Assembly (NCBI GenBank): GCA_018398585.1 | Contig: JAGTTD010000021.1 | Coordinates: 1,634,501 to 1,698,500 of the forward strand | Direction: 5' to 3' | DNA: 64,000 nt | Origin: Simmondsia chinensis | Taxonomy: Eukaryota; Streptophyta; Magnoliopsida; Caryophyllales; Simmondsiaceae | In this document: one piece after another, positions 41,345-53,063 of the stretch | Layout of the letters: each line of letters opens with the position of its first letter | Numbering within the stretch: position 1 is the first letter of the stretch | Program-made: the position numbers and the translations under genes | The notes under the pieces: generated by a model | Told to the model about the DNA's origin: nothing | The model's input: only the letters and a program-made list of their open reading frames with translations | Database searches by the model: none

Positions 41345-43342
41345 TTATGTAGAGACAGGTGTGACCCTGAACTGATTTGCTACAACACTTCTGATTTTAC
41401 CAATCAGGTGATTGGGTTTAGTACTGCCGTACTTGGTCATCTTAGGCTGGAACAAAGAGCTAAGCATGGCTTCCATACTTGCTGCCGAGTACTTCACATA
41501 TTTGCTCGGGCTAGACCCTTTTTCCACCAAAAACGCGTAGTTCTGCAGGTAGTATCTATAGGGAGGTACCACTGTCCGAACCACAATCTGACATGTCTTC
41601 TCTCTCATTCCATTCTCATACACAACCCACTGACTTTGCTTCTTGTACATTTCCTCGAACGTCTCGTTGAATTCCTTCAGCCTCTTCTTCACCAGGTCCC
41701 TCGCAGTCGTTCTTCCTGGGGAGAACAGGATCAAACCATCCTCGCTTAGAATAGCAGAGAGATTCGCCCAGCTCTCTTTTAGGTATGTCGCGGTGTAGCA
41801 TTCCATTTTCTGCCGGTACCCCTTTAGCCAAGTATTCCCCATCAGATCCTCGAAAAATGTCCCTTTTGTGAGGTCATACAAGTATCTGTAGTTGTTCATC
41901 AAGAAAAAGTTTGCAAGAGTATTTTCCTCAAATGTCTTTGACCATGTTTCTATGTTGATCTCCATTGCCGTTACTATTTTCTGCAGCTCTCTTCTGATGA
42001 GCCCGTCTTTGGATTTCTCATGGTTCCATATCTGGTGGATTGAAAGGACTTGGGTTAGGATCGGTCGGTACTCATCCTCCAACAACATGAGGCAATAGTT
42101 GGTGACGAAAGTGACTAACCGAGGAATGCTACCATCTAAAGGAGGAGTCATGCTGTACCTCTGCATCTCCACCTGAACCGAAAGCTCCTTGAAAATTTCA
42201 CAAGTTCCATTGACTATTCGTTTGATGAGATCCCTTGTAAGTGTCTGAATCTCCAAACAGGCTTTCCCACTGAAAAGCCGGTTGAAATCGAGCCTCAGTT
42301 TGTCCAAAACTGCAAACATTTCTAACAACTTCAGGAGCTTGATTGCATCCTTCTTGGTCTCAGCGACTCTGCTGCCAAAATGAAGAAGAGCAAGGAACCC
42401 AGATTGAGCAGCAATCTTCGCAAAGCAACCCATTGAAAAATCCGGTCCCATCTTCTCAAAAATGCGCTCGCTTAGCTCATATTCGGTTTGAAATATCCGC
42501 TTGACTGCATACTCTACATGTTTAGCCCACAGAGCTAGCTGATCTTCAATTGTCTGTACCGAATCAGACTCTCTGATTTGCAAGTCAAGGTAGTCCAAGT
42601 TCAGACCTTGTAGAGCTGCTCTGACACTTGAACTCCTTACGTCAACATAGATAGACAAGCAATTTTCTAGCCTTTCATTTGCTCTTAACCTCTCAATAAT
42701 GGCATGAAGCTTTTGGATCGCGTTTTCTGGGTACCGGGATGGAGAATTGGGAACCGAACTCTCCTTGATCAGTCTCCGGAACTCGAACTCTAGCTTGTCG
42801 AACGCGGTGCTTAACATCCCACCATGGAGACGGGCACGTACCTCCATAGCCTTCAACTCTTTGAGAATTCTCAGTGATCTTCTTACAATCAATATGTACT
42901 GATCGTCATCATCCTTTACATTATCATCTAGCAGTCTGACAATATCCTCCATCCATTGAACTGCTAACCCACAATTATCACTTAGAAGCCGCAACGCTTC
43001 CTCAAGTTGCTTGACAAGTGCCAAGTAACTGAGGATATCACCACCTGGGTCGCCTGGTAGTGATCTCTCCAGCCCAAGGACTGCATCATAGACCGTCAGA
43101 ACCGCCGAGACTGGCCCAAACGCCCGATTCACGTGGCCCCTGATTGCAAATAGCGTGGATCCGCGAGTGTACGTCGATCGAACCTCGGCCATTAACAATG
43201 GCAGCCTCTGGTTTATCCCTTCAAGCCTTGCCCCGGTTCGTTCTACTTTGGAAGCAAGAGCCTCTGACTTCTTTAAGCTGTCTTTTAGACAGTTTCTAGC
43301 AGCTAGGAGCTTGTCGTTCGCTTCGGGCGCTGCATCCTCCAT
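41345..43342 (-). CDS. EXO70: EXO70 exocyst subunit, intronless
   Basis: This encodes 665 residues in one exon, close to the usual 620-700 for plant EXO70. EXO70 is the exocyst subunit that binds plasma-membrane phosphoinositides and tethers secretory vesicles. The start ATG at 43,340-43,342 gives MEDAAPEANDKLLAARNCL; no in-frame ATG precedes it nearby. Visible features are an N-terminal helical region with GHVNRAFGPVSAVLTVYDAV and DNCGLAVQWMEDIV, a central helical bundle, and a C-terminal Exo70 domain (roughly residues 270-650) with IWNHEKSKDGLIRREL, FFLMNNYRYLYDL, ESWANLSAIL and the late basic patch RTTARDLVKKRLKEFN. It ends KYGSTKPNHLIG...VTPVST. The N-terminal wording seems nearest to the EXO70G-like group, but subgroup is from memory and tentative. 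It is convergent with GLUTRBP. Confidence 0.92.
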   Translation of the reverse strand: MEDAAPEANDKLLAARNCLKDSLKKSEALASKVERTGARLEGINQRLPLLMAEVRSTYTRGSTLFAIRGHVNRAFGPVSAVLTVYDAVLGLERSLPGDPGGDILSYLALVKQLEEALRLLSDNCGLAVQWMEDIVRLLDDNVKDDDDQYILIVRRSLRILKELKAMEVRARLHGGMLSTAFDKLEFEFRRLIKESSVPNSPSRYPENAIQKLHAIIERLRANERLENCLSIYVDVRSSSVRAALQGLNLDYLDLQIRESDSVQTIEDQLALWAKHVEYAVKRIFQTEYELSERIFEKMGPDFSMGCFAKIAAQSGFLALLHFGSRVAETKKDAIKLLKLLEMFAVLDKLRLDFNRLFSGKACLEIQTLTRDLIKRIVNGTCEIFKELSVQVEMQRYSMTPPLDGSIPRLVTFVTNYCLMLLEDEYRPILTQVLSIHQIWNHEKSKDGLIRRELQKIVTAMEINIETWSKTFEENTLANFFLMNNYRYLYDLTKGTFFEDLMGNTWLKGYRQKMECYTATYLKESWANLSAILSEDGLILFSPGRTTARDLVKKRLKEFNETFEEMYKKQSQWVVYENGMREKTCQIVVRTVVPPYRYYLQNYAFLVEKGSSPSKYVKYSAASMEAMLSSLFQPKMTKYGSTKPNHLIGKIRSVVANQFRVTPVST

Positions 43343-43852
43343 TTTCAAAGGAAATAACCATGAAGGCAAAGTAAATGATGGTACAATTTCAAGCTGCTTA
43401 ATCTAAATACCCAGTGAACAAAAGCAAAGGCAAATTGGAATTTTCATTGATAATTTGTTTTTCCTTGTGGAGCAGTCTCAGACAGGGAGTTGAGAAATCA
43501 GTGTCTTTTTGTCTTCACCAAACTTACCAAATCCACACACTGAGAGGACTACCAGATTCAAACCAAACCTGCCTTTCTGGACAAGGTTCACACACAACTT
43601 CAACTACTGGGACATTAAAGAATCCTATTAATTTAACAAAATTGGAGTAAAGAATGAGAGAGAATGGCAAAGATTTGACAGAAATTGTTATGTGGGTCCC
43701 ACTGGGCTTCCAATTTTCTAATTTTTCTTTTTTTTTTTTTTCACTTTTGTAATACCTCAGCGTATCTGCATGATCTGACTGCGCTAGACAGGGACTTTAA
43801 GTTGTTCAGTGCTTGCTTGCAACAGGGTTCTGGCAGTTCCAACAATTCCAGA
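43343..43852. other. Upstream region of EXO70
   Basis: Presumed promoter/5' UTR of EXO70 (minus). No core element assigned. The hAT derivative at 43,853 begins about 510 bp upstream of the start codon. Confidence 0.5.
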
Positions 43853-44583
43853 TATACGTGGCCAACGGGTGGGCCGGGCGGGGCTGGGCCAGGCCCGCTT
43901 TTTTTACAGAATTAAAAAAAAAAATTTAAACAATACAAAGTCGTTTTGTACTAAAATTATTGTAATTCATTGATAAATAATATGAGATACAAATATATTT
44001 TTTTCCAAGCACTAATAATGCTAAATATACATGTTCAAAAAAATATGCTAAATATATGTAATAAAATAAAATATACAATAAGTAATGATAAATGTCTTAT
44101 CAAAAAAATAATGGTGAATAAATAACGTAACAAATACAAGTATAAATACAACGCAGTTGGGGCCTAATATTTAAAAGTATAAATTTATTTATCAAAAAAT
44201 ACAAAGTTTGACATATGGGGGGTGCGGTCGTCTTTTGACGTAAATATTTAAAAGTAAAAAAAAAATATTTTGTGAGGATTGAAGATTTTGTGAGGAAATG
44301 GGTTGGGGAGGATTAAGTATTTACAAAAAAAAATATATAATTTTTTTTTTAATATTATAGCCGTTCAACAACGGCTGTAATAATATAAATTTTTTTTTTT
44401 TTAATATTAGAGGCTCTAATAGAGCCGCTCTACCCAAGGGCTACACTGCAGGCCCAGGGTGGCCCCGGGCCCCGGCCGGGCCCTGAGGCCACCAAAAATA
44501 GGCCTGAGGCCCGGCCCGGCCCGCACTAACACGGGCTGGGCTGGTGCGGTTTCCGGGCTGGCCTGGCCCGTTGGCCACCTCTA
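43853..44583. mobile_element. hAT deletion derivative, 731 bp, perfect 8-bp TSD
   Basis: ATTCCAGA flanks it at 43,845-43,852 and 44,584-44,591. Terminal repeats TATACGTGGCCAACGGG and (inverted) TAGAGGTGGCCAACGGG match at 15 of 17. The left half (to about 44,260) is the inverted counterpart of the 3' flank of the hAT transposase gene at 57,600-57,981, including GTCGTTTTGTACTAAAATTA, TTGGGGCCTAATATTTAAAA and TTTGACATATGG. The right half supplies the opposite terminus. All coding DNA has been deleted. Confidence 0.88.
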
Positions 44584-44591
44584 ATTCCAGA

Positions 44592-45216
44592 CCCACTAGC
44601 AAGCATTTCATCCCACTGCAATACATAAGCGGAAAAAGAAGAGACAAGAGTAGGGTGTATATGAGCAGAGTAGAGCGCGAGCTTCGAAATCCAAGCTTAA
44701 ACACAGCTTGGTTCGATTGAGCTGAAACCCAGTTTGGTGATCTCTAAGTGAAGCTTATCTTATTTAAGCTTGATTTAGGCTCGTTTACGCTTGAGCTTGA
44801 CTCATTTAGGCTAAAATTTGGCTCGATTAGGCATTATCTAGCCTAGAAAATTGTATCTAGATATGTTCGTTTAAGTTTGCATGGACTCGTGGGCCTATAA
44901 GCTTGAGTTTTATGAGGCTTGGGCTCAGTTTGTAAAGCGAAAAAAGCTGGCTTGGCACTTGCTAGTGCTCAAAACGAGCCGAGGTTTTCAAGTAGGATTT
45001 TTCATCTTTCTAAACTGGGAGCGGTTGCCTGATCTCCAGTTGTGGCGTTGGTTCCGTCCAACTCTGGCAGCTGATTTTCAGAAGAACATAAATGTCAGAA
45101 ATTTTCGCAGTTATCGTTGACCAATGTCTTCTATGCCATCTTTCAAGCTCTCTAGGACAGAGAAATTTTAATTGCTTCCCGGATAAATATCAACCCAAAG
45201 TATTAGAAAGGGACAA
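44592..45216. other. Spacer with AGCTTGAGCTT-type repeat
   Basis: About 44,690-44,990 is rich in GCTTGAGCTTGACTC-like words, as at 33.0, 41.1 and 47.5 kb. No gene. Confidence 0.45.
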
Positions 45217-45531
45217 GATCCGGTGCATTTGTTTTTAACACATACACCATGCATTTTGGGCATTTCTACAGTACAGAAAAAAAAAAAAATTATGTACCTA
45301 CAGAATGTACCCCAAATCACCAAAAACATACTTAAACACACGAAAAATGTACTCAAAATCTGTGACTTGTGTGTCCACCCACAAAATTTGTGTGTCGACA
45401 CAAATCACGGATTTTGCCTGATTTTGAGTACATTTTTGGTGTTTTTGAGTACGTTTTGCTGATTTGGGGTACATTTTTGTAAGTACAAATTCTATACCTT
45501 AGTACTTCTGTAAAAATAAATACACCGGATC
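45217..45531. mobile_element. Full-length hairpin MITE with GTCGAC core
   Basis: Ends GATCCGGTGCATTTGTTTTTA and (inverted) GATCCGGTGTATTTATTTTTA. The arms stay complementary through TGTACCCCAAATCACCAAAA against its complement and AATGTACTCAAAATC, up to a centre with TGTGTGTCGACACA. The whole 315 bp can fold on itself. Confidence 0.75.
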
Positions 45532-45972
45532 CATGCTAAGGTCAGAATGCAATTTTCACCCTAACCTTGAGTTGAAAAGAATGGTATAAAGGAGTAGGCA
45601 TTAGACCTTTATCGCTCATTACTTTTTTTTTTTTTTAATAATTAAATTGCTCTTTTTATCCTCCCAATTCTATGCGATTCTTCACTTTTGCCCCCATTTT
45701 TACGAAGCAACTTCAAGCATGTTTGGTATAATTTTTTATTTACATCTTTTGATTTTTTTTTTCTATAAATTAAAAACTAGATGGCAAAAAAGATTTTCTG
45801 GATGTAAAAAAAAAAAAAAAAGCCCTTAAAACCCAAAAAGATTCAAAAACAAGAAAAATTCTTCTTCAAAAGATGATTTTTGATTTCTAAAAAGAAAAAA
45901 AATAAAATAAAATTACAAACAAAAAATAAAACCAAACAATCCAATTTATCACATTGGTCTACCCATCAAAGT

Positions 45973-46221
45973 GCCTAAAAGGGTACCAACACTCAAGCAC
46001 CGGATTCCATTAAAACTCTAAAGTTAAGCATGCTTGAGCGAGAGGAGTACCAAGATGGATGACCTCCTAAGAAGTCCTCGTGTTGCACCGCTCAGGTTGG
46101 GGTTTTCGAAAATAGCCTCTCTTCAGGGTAGCACCTTGAAGGGAGAAGGCCGTATATATTCATCTCCCAGACCTTGCTTAGGCGAGAGCCCTTGGAACAC
46201 TGAAAATGTTCCTTTTTTGCT
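45973..46221 (+). mobile_element. 5S rRNA-headed SINE with 19-bp TSD
   Basis: The 5' half (about 45,981-46,089) is nearly the whole 5S rRNA sequence: GGGTACCAACAC, CACCGGATTCCATTAAAACT, AAGTTAAGCATGCTTGAGCG, GATGGATGACCTCCTAAGAA, GTCCTCGTGTTGCACC. It fuses at CTCAGGTTGGGG to the tail domain, which ends GAGAGCCCTTGGAACACTGA and a T-rich tail. TTGGTCTACCCATMAAAGT flanks it at 45,954-45,972 and 46,222-46,240 with one mismatch. Confidence 0.88.
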
Positions 46222-46240
46222 TTGGTCTACCCATAAAAGT

Positions 46241-47146
46241 ACTTAGTTACCCACCTTCTCCCTCCCCTCCTTACCCTCGCAAAACATTTTGTCCTTTTTA
46301 AAGCCAGTTATAAAATTTTCAGGGTCAGAAGTAAACATTTTGAACAGGGCAGTTCAAATATAACAGTTATTTTAGTAACACACAAATACTAGTATACATA
46401 ATTATAGAAACTTTAACAATAAAACTTAGTAATATTATTAACAATTGATTGTTAACTAATCACCACAAAAATAAAACCACCGTATATTATTATAATTGTT
46501 GTGTGGCAAATATGCCCTAGAGAAAAAAAGGAGCCACTAATCCTACTCTACCACTCTTGCAATTGTCAATGAATGCAGATAAAATGTAACTCAGGAACAA
46601 GGCCGATTTTGACATTTTCGGGGCCCCAAAATTTCAAATGAGACCCCTTTTATACAACAAATTATAAAATTCTAATTCGCAAAATTTATTATTAATAACT
46701 ATTAATACTTTACAACCACAATCCCGAAAATTTTAGGGCCCCGAAAATTTAGAGGCCCCAAGCGGCTGCTTGGGTCGCTACCGGCCCTGCTTGGGAGACA
46801 AGAAAAAGAATCTTACCACTCTTATTGACAAGAATATAACACACTCAGGAAAGCAAATAAAATATGCAGGTTGAAGTAACACATCAAATAACATATCAAA
46901 TTGAGTCCAAACAATACAAAATATTGGCAGCCTGAAGTAGAAAATAAAGTGTACATCTCAATGTTCAAACTGGAACTCCATTCAACTAACTTCAAACAAA
47001 ATGACTCGGCACACAAAATCATACTAAGAACAAAACATGCAAAATTTAATCTTCTGACGATCGAGCGAGTATACTGTTGCATCATCATGCCATTACGAAC
47101 ATGACACGAATAATGATGAAGGGGAACTAAAAGTCCTCGAATTTGT
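46241..47146. other. Beta-COP downstream region with decayed MITE
   Basis: Contains a copy of the GGGCCGGT-ended element (about 46,600-46,790) and, nearest 47,146, the presumed 3' UTR of beta-COP. No gene recognised; a 121-codon minus-strand frame at 46,822-47,187 overlaps the real last exon and is spurious. Confidence 0.5.
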
Positions 47147-50100
47147 TTAGGCGGATCCTTTCTGTTTAAGTGTGATCTTGTCCCCAAGGCTAAGTGCGAT
47201 ACCCTGTGTCTTGCTCCTTATTCTGATGTACCCACTCAGTTTACCGTCTGCTTGCCTCTCGACACTCACATTTACCAAAGCGTCCTCACCAAAGACGCTC
47301 TTTGCGTACAGGTTAGCAGCAAGGAAGCCGCACTCTCCTTCCAGCGCAGATCTGGGAATTATCCGAGTCAACAAAGAGTGATGTGAAAATCGGAAGTTTT
47401 TTGACCGGGTAAAATAAAAAGCTGGATAGATTTAGCCCCTGCAAATAAGCTGATTCGACCAAATGAGCCCTAGTAAGATGGCTCATTACTTGGCTCAAAA
47501 AGCTTGGCTCATTTTGAGCTTGTTCAGCTAAGCAAGCTGAGCCCAAGACCTAAGCTTGGGGGTGGTTGGCAAACCTCATCAAGACTAAACAAGTAAGCCT
47601 TGAGTAAATGACGAGCCCCAATGTCCATAAACGAGCTCCTTGCAGATCAAAACATGCCTCTCTAGGCTCGATAAGCTTCGAGTTAAGCCCAACTAAAGCA
47701 AAATGTTAACGGCAAAACCGCGTGTGTAATTGGCTCAACTACAACATACAATGATAAGAAACAATAAAATGCGTCACTAGTAAAAAAACAACATACCCAG
47801 TGCCCCAAGAGCTCCCGCCTAAGCACGGTCTAGGGGGGCGGATGTATGCAGCTTTCCCCCTTCAAGGTATTACCCCTGAAGAGAGGCTGTTTCCGAATGC
47901 CCCCAACCTAAAGGTGAGGACTTCCTTGGAGGTCATCCATCCTGGTATTACTCTCGCCCAAGCACGCTTAACTTCGGAGTTCTAATGGGATCCGGTGACA
48001 GCGTGTTGGTACCCTCTCTGGTAAAATGCTTCACGGGTGAAAAATAAAAAGAGGCAGCAACACTTACGGAGGAGTAAGGCATTTCATGTTCGTCGATTTG
48101 ATGATGTGGTTCAAAAATTCTTTCTCATCTTGAATGACAGTGTTCACAGCAACCTAGAGGAAAATCAGATGCCCAGTAATTATGTTCACCAGTTTCACGC
48201 AACATTTCAAAACAGGTGAACATCAGGTGTAACCATTTGAGAAAATAGTAAAATTTATACAGGAAAGACATCAACAATGAGAGCAAGCAATATCAAGGAA
48301 AATTCTGAAAGTGCACTACAACACAGATGAAGATTAAATGACGCTCATACTAACATACTTTTAAGGAAAAGAGCTACTGCAGTGTCCAAGCAGAATTGTC
48401 TTAAGTAAGTTGTATCTAATGGTTAACTGCCTGACAACACCACAAGGATTGAGCAAAATTTGGCATTAAGCATATTTTAAAGGTAGATTAAGCCATAACC
48501 AAGGTTTTTCAAAATAATAATTCCCATCCTATTGCCACAGTATATGACACATGAGAATGAGAAAGAGCTGAATACATGGCACATACAAAAACATACAAAG
48601 TCACAGGAAGTTATGACCCTAAGGAAAAAAATCAGACCTATTTGTACCCATACCCGACTACAGTCTACTTTTTGCATGGTCTGCCTACTTTGTACTTAAC
48701 AAAAGGTCTGCCAACTTGCTACCCCCTAGACATGTATAATCAACAACAATAATTTAAACCTTTTGCTACTAGTGTCTATTGTCAACGTTTAGTTTAATCT
48801 AAGGAAATTAAATGATCTATGGACAGATCAATAAATGCAATTCTCATGAATAAGCTGCTTAACTACAGATATAAACAGGTGATTGCCATAATACGAGCAT
48901 GTCATGCTTTCAGATAAAAAGATCACCTCGCCACATAGCAAAGTACATCACAACTTATTTATCACACTTTATCAATGCCCTCGCTACATGGAACTCTCAT
49001 ACTCTGATGCACCATTGAAAGCTTTCTATTGTAAGCTAACAGAGGTCCATCTTTTATGAGAGCCCAACATTAATACATTCATCACAAACTCATGTACACT
49101 GAAGAACTAATGTGCACAGATGCAAGAACAATGAGTTGAAGCTTCTGTCGTCTATGATTCAAGACCAAAGTTCAGTAAAAAGTGTTCTGAAACAAAGAGA
49201 AGTTACAAGAACATGTACCTTGTTTTCCCATTCAAACTCAGCCCACATAGTTCTGAAAGCAACATCAGCACAGGTCGCAGGAGATATATAATCCATAATG
49301 TCAATGTGAATGTCATTGAGGACAACCACATTTCGCTCAAGCACATTCGAAGTCTCATAGACAATGTTTCCAAATATGACTCCAGTCTCAGTAGAAGAAA
49401 CCTTAATGTTAGCCCTAATTTGTTTGCTTGACTCTGGTGCCAATGTATAGTTTTGAGGACGCTCCACGAGTTTAAGATCACCCATGGTTGCTAACTCTAA
49501 GCATAAATTCTGCAGGGTCTCCTTCGTCCTATTGATGACAGTAACGTCAAGGACAATGTCATAATGATGAACAGTCACATAAGCTTCAGCATAAACAGGA
49601 TCACTGAATCCTGTGAGCTGAAGAATACGGTTGAGCTTATTGGCATCATCATTGTCCTTTGTGAATTCTCCCGTAGCACGTTTCAGATCATCTTGAACCT
49701 CATCTTCCAACTCAAGCTGGCTCATACCCTGGGCGAAGAGGCAGCGGGAAGCAGAATTAAGAATATGCAAGCAGATTTCTCATGAATGAACAAACAATTC
49801 AATCTAGAAGCCTAACCTTGGGGAAAAGAAATCCAAGATCAAAGACTAAATATTTACTAAGCACAAATTGATGAAACCTAAAAGTTACTTAGAAGCAGTG
49901 TAGGCTTACATCTCAATCTGAATATCTATTAGTATTCATTAAATATTTATATAAGCAATCACCAAGATCAGATTGTTGAGAGTACAGACAAGAGGATAGA
50001 GCAATGGTACAGTCAATTGCAGTAACTGAAAAAGTTATAAACCCATAGTAAATAACCAACAAACGGAGGAAGAAGAGGATCAAGTGAAAACAGAAGTACC

Positions 50101-53063
50101 CTATAACCCATCCTAGTTAGACCGTATTGAACCAGATTACTTGTCAACTTGTCTAGTCTTAAAATAAGTAGCACAAAGATCTTCAACTATCTTTATGAAA
50201 TTCACCCTTTTCGTCAACATGTGAACACCACTATTCTAAAGTACATCATAAACATCTTCGAAACCACCATGAGAAGTCGCACTTCCATCATCAGATGAAC
50301 CACAACAACACTAACAGCATAAAAGGACCAAATGATTAGTTCAATAGTGGCATCAGTTGCCAAAGGCCTATTCAATATCATTTTTTGTTTACAATTTTTG
50401 GTTTTTAAGAAACTAAAATCATGTTTTGAGAACAATTTCTTCTTGTTTTTTAGTTTCTACTTTTTTCACTCAAACTAGGGGGGAAAAAAGACTCAAAACC
50501 AAAACCTAAAAAAAATCATTTTCAGAAACTGTTTTTAGTTTCTCAAAAACCAAAACCTGCAAACAGAAAATGATATCAAACAAGTCCTAAGTCACAACAG
50601 CAGATTAGAGAAAGCCCTTTGCAATCACTGTTGTATTTCTCTATATATGTGTCAGAAAAGGAGAATTTAAAAGGAAAAAATTCATCTAATCACCTAAATT
50701 GTAAAACAAAGGGGAAAAACCAAAAGAAAAACATAGGGGGTGAAGCATTAAAATCCTGTAAGTACAAAACCATTGAAATGATTAGGAGATACATGTGACT
50801 ATAGCATCATACAAAAAGTAGCCCACCTTAAAAAAATTCAAGCATGCAAATTAATACGAGGCAATGAGAAAAGTAAACTGAGAATAAGTGACATTCAGAT
50901 ATGTGTATCATATCACCTATATAAGCTGACAATTATTCTGATAAAATAATTATAAGGCAGCAAAGCTTAAATATTACATACTCTAAATTCAAAGTAAAAA
51001 AATAGGAGTCTCACCTTTCTGCTCTTCAAATGATAGAAATCAATAAGGTCATCTGGCTGGGCATGAGAAATCTGAGCCTTTGCTTTCCTTTCCTCAGTCT
51101 CATGGAACTGCTTGTCCGCAAGCATTTTAACAAAACTCTGTCTGCATGAATGCAGCCATATCTTTCGAGTTTCATTCCCAGTGTTGCACAGCAGTCTGAT
51201 GCAAAGAACTATCCTATCATATGAATCATTGTCAATGGGATGCGGAAGAGCTGATGACTGCCCTAACTGAATCATGGAAACCATAATCAATAACGCCTGT
51301 GTGGTTGCTTTGTTCACTTCAACCTTCGATGGTTGAACCTCTTCCAACCTCAACACAAGTTTTGTTAAAGTGCAGGCAACAACTGCCGCGAGGAAGAAAT
51401 CACCAGAAAGAAGCAGAGATCTCAGATTTCCTTGAGACACCAGTGAACCTTGAACAAGGGTTGGAGGAGACATAGCTGTTTCCAGTGCAGCACTTTGGGT
51501 GGCATACGTCCCATCAGCGAGTACCACAGGCCTTCTAGAAGAAACAGTCACGGAACTAGCTGGCAGTTTAGCTTTTGAAGCCTCTTGAGACTCTCCTTCC
51601 TCTGTAGCAGTGTAAAAGGGAAGATCTCCAAGACATTGCTTGAGAGTTGCAATCCCGCTTTCGACTTCAGACAGTGAAAGGCAATATTCTCCAATAATCC
51701 AAAGAGCACAAGAACACACCCTTGCAGCACGGATCTGATAGAATGTGTCCAGAAGCCTTGTTATAATAGAAACCCGCAGTTTGGGGTTAGTTTCAATGAT
51801 CTCCCGCACAAAGATGACAACATCCATGGCTGAAGCAACGTTAGTGTCTCCTAGGAAATCCATCAGAACATGAACAACAGTGCTAGCCACCTCAGGGAAT
51901 TTCATAGCACAAGTGTGAATAGCCTGAACAAGCATCTGCCTGTACTCCCCATTCTTTTCAAGATCTGCACTCTGGGTCTTCACAACCTCCTTCTTTAACA
52001 GAAGAACAACCTCATCAACATTCCTTGGGGTGATTAATTCAAGAGCAATATCCAGCGTTTTTCTCCGAATGTCCAGATTGGGACTAGAAAGTGCTCGAAG
52101 AATATCCATTATCATCTCAACCATGATCTCTTGATGGGAGGATTTGAGCTCATTAAGCCGATCAAGAACAATAAGCTTGACATTGTTGTCACTTTGCGAC
52201 TGCAGAAGCTTACAGTAAGTATCCGCAGCAGCCCTGATTGCTGTACGTGCCGATGACAGCGATACAAGGGTTCCAGCACATTCATATACGACAGCAGCTG
52301 AAGGGGCACCAAGCAATGAAATAATGATCTTGATGTACTTCCCTTTTTCACCTCTATTTGTCCTGCAAACCTTGCGGATCAACTCCAAAACCACCATCTG
52401 AAGCTGCTCCCCCCAATCAGAGATACGATCAATGTGCGTGAAAAGGTAGCTAATTGCCCTGTCTTGCGCACATGTAAACAACATAAGAAAAGCATTTCTC
52501 TTGGCTGAAGAATCCTGCTCCGTTGAGAGAACTTTCTCAATGGTCTCAGGCGCATCACCCAGAAGTTGCTCCCCTTGTGGGAGCTTATAGATTGACATAA
52601 TGGCAAGTATAGCATTCCTCCTTACAAATGGGTGCCTGTGCTCCAAGTTACTCAACACGGAGGGGATCAGAGGCTCAATAATCTCAGTCTCATTCAACCG
52701 ACAAAGAAACCTAAGCGTCACACCCCGGATGTACTCATTTGGATGCTGAAGATTGTTCCTCAGATTTTGACAAATCAGGATCATCTCAGGCAGCACTCTC
52801 CCTCGTGAATCAGTCTTATCAATGATTTCCAAGTAAAGCAGCAAGAGTTTCTGAATTGTGTGATCCTCAGAGGGCAAAACATATCTCACAATCGTGATGA
52901 ACAATTGTGGGATTGTCTCACCATTCAATAACAACATAATTGCCTTCTTCATTGCGTCCACCTTAGCCGGCACATCATGGCCCTCCAATGCCTCCTTGAT
53001 CTCATTAGCTAATGCCGGCGTCCCCTTGTCAAAATGGACCAGAAAAGTGCAAGTCTTCTCCAT
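47147..53063 (-). CDS. Coatomer subunit beta (beta-COP), complete
   Basis: Four coding exons on the minus strand: 51,015-53,063; 49,219-49,728; 48,068-48,153; 47,147-47,351. Frames join ([34 protein letters not shown]) to 949 residues, the normal beta-COP length. It is a core COPI coat subunit for retrograde Golgi-to-ER and intra-Golgi vesicles. The N-terminal two thirds is an adaptin-like HEAT/ARM solenoid ([56 protein letters not shown]). A low-complexity linker at about residues 490-540 is followed by the beta-COP appendage region ([40 protein letters not shown]) and the conserved C-terminus [20 protein letters not shown]. Start ATG at 53,061-53,063 gives [21 protein letters not shown] 5S-headed SINE lies in intron 3. 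Confidence 0.95.
47778..48021 (-). mobile_element. 5S rRNA-headed SINE in beta-COP intron 3
   Basis: Flanked by TAAAATGCGTCAC (47,765-47,777) and TAAAATGCTTCAC (48,022-48,034). On the minus strand: GGGTACCAACACGCTGTCAC, GGATCCCATTAGAACTCCGA, AGTTAAGCGTGCTTGGGCGA (box A identical to what I recall of plant 5S), ACCAGGATGGATGACCTCC, then the tail domain to GAGCTCTTGGGGCACTGGGT. Its right end lies about 30-50 bp from the exon 3 donor. Confidence 0.88.
50375..50576. mobile_element. Short inverted-repeat MITE in beta-COP intron 1
   Basis: ATATCATTTTTTGTTTACAA at the left and its approximate complement (CTGCAAACAGAAAATGATAT) at the right; arms continue through GGTTTTTAAGAAACTAAAA and TTTTAGTTTCTCAAAAACC-type text. 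Confidence 0.6.

Noticed and set aside
43343..43369. A longer EXO70 start, nine codons upstream
   Set aside because: The upstream initiator would be TTG; the first in-frame ATG is at 43,340-43,342.
46822..47187. A 121-codon frame overlapping the beta-COP 3' end
   Set aside because: It runs across the real last exon in another frame and its remainder is AT-rich 3' UTR-like DNA.
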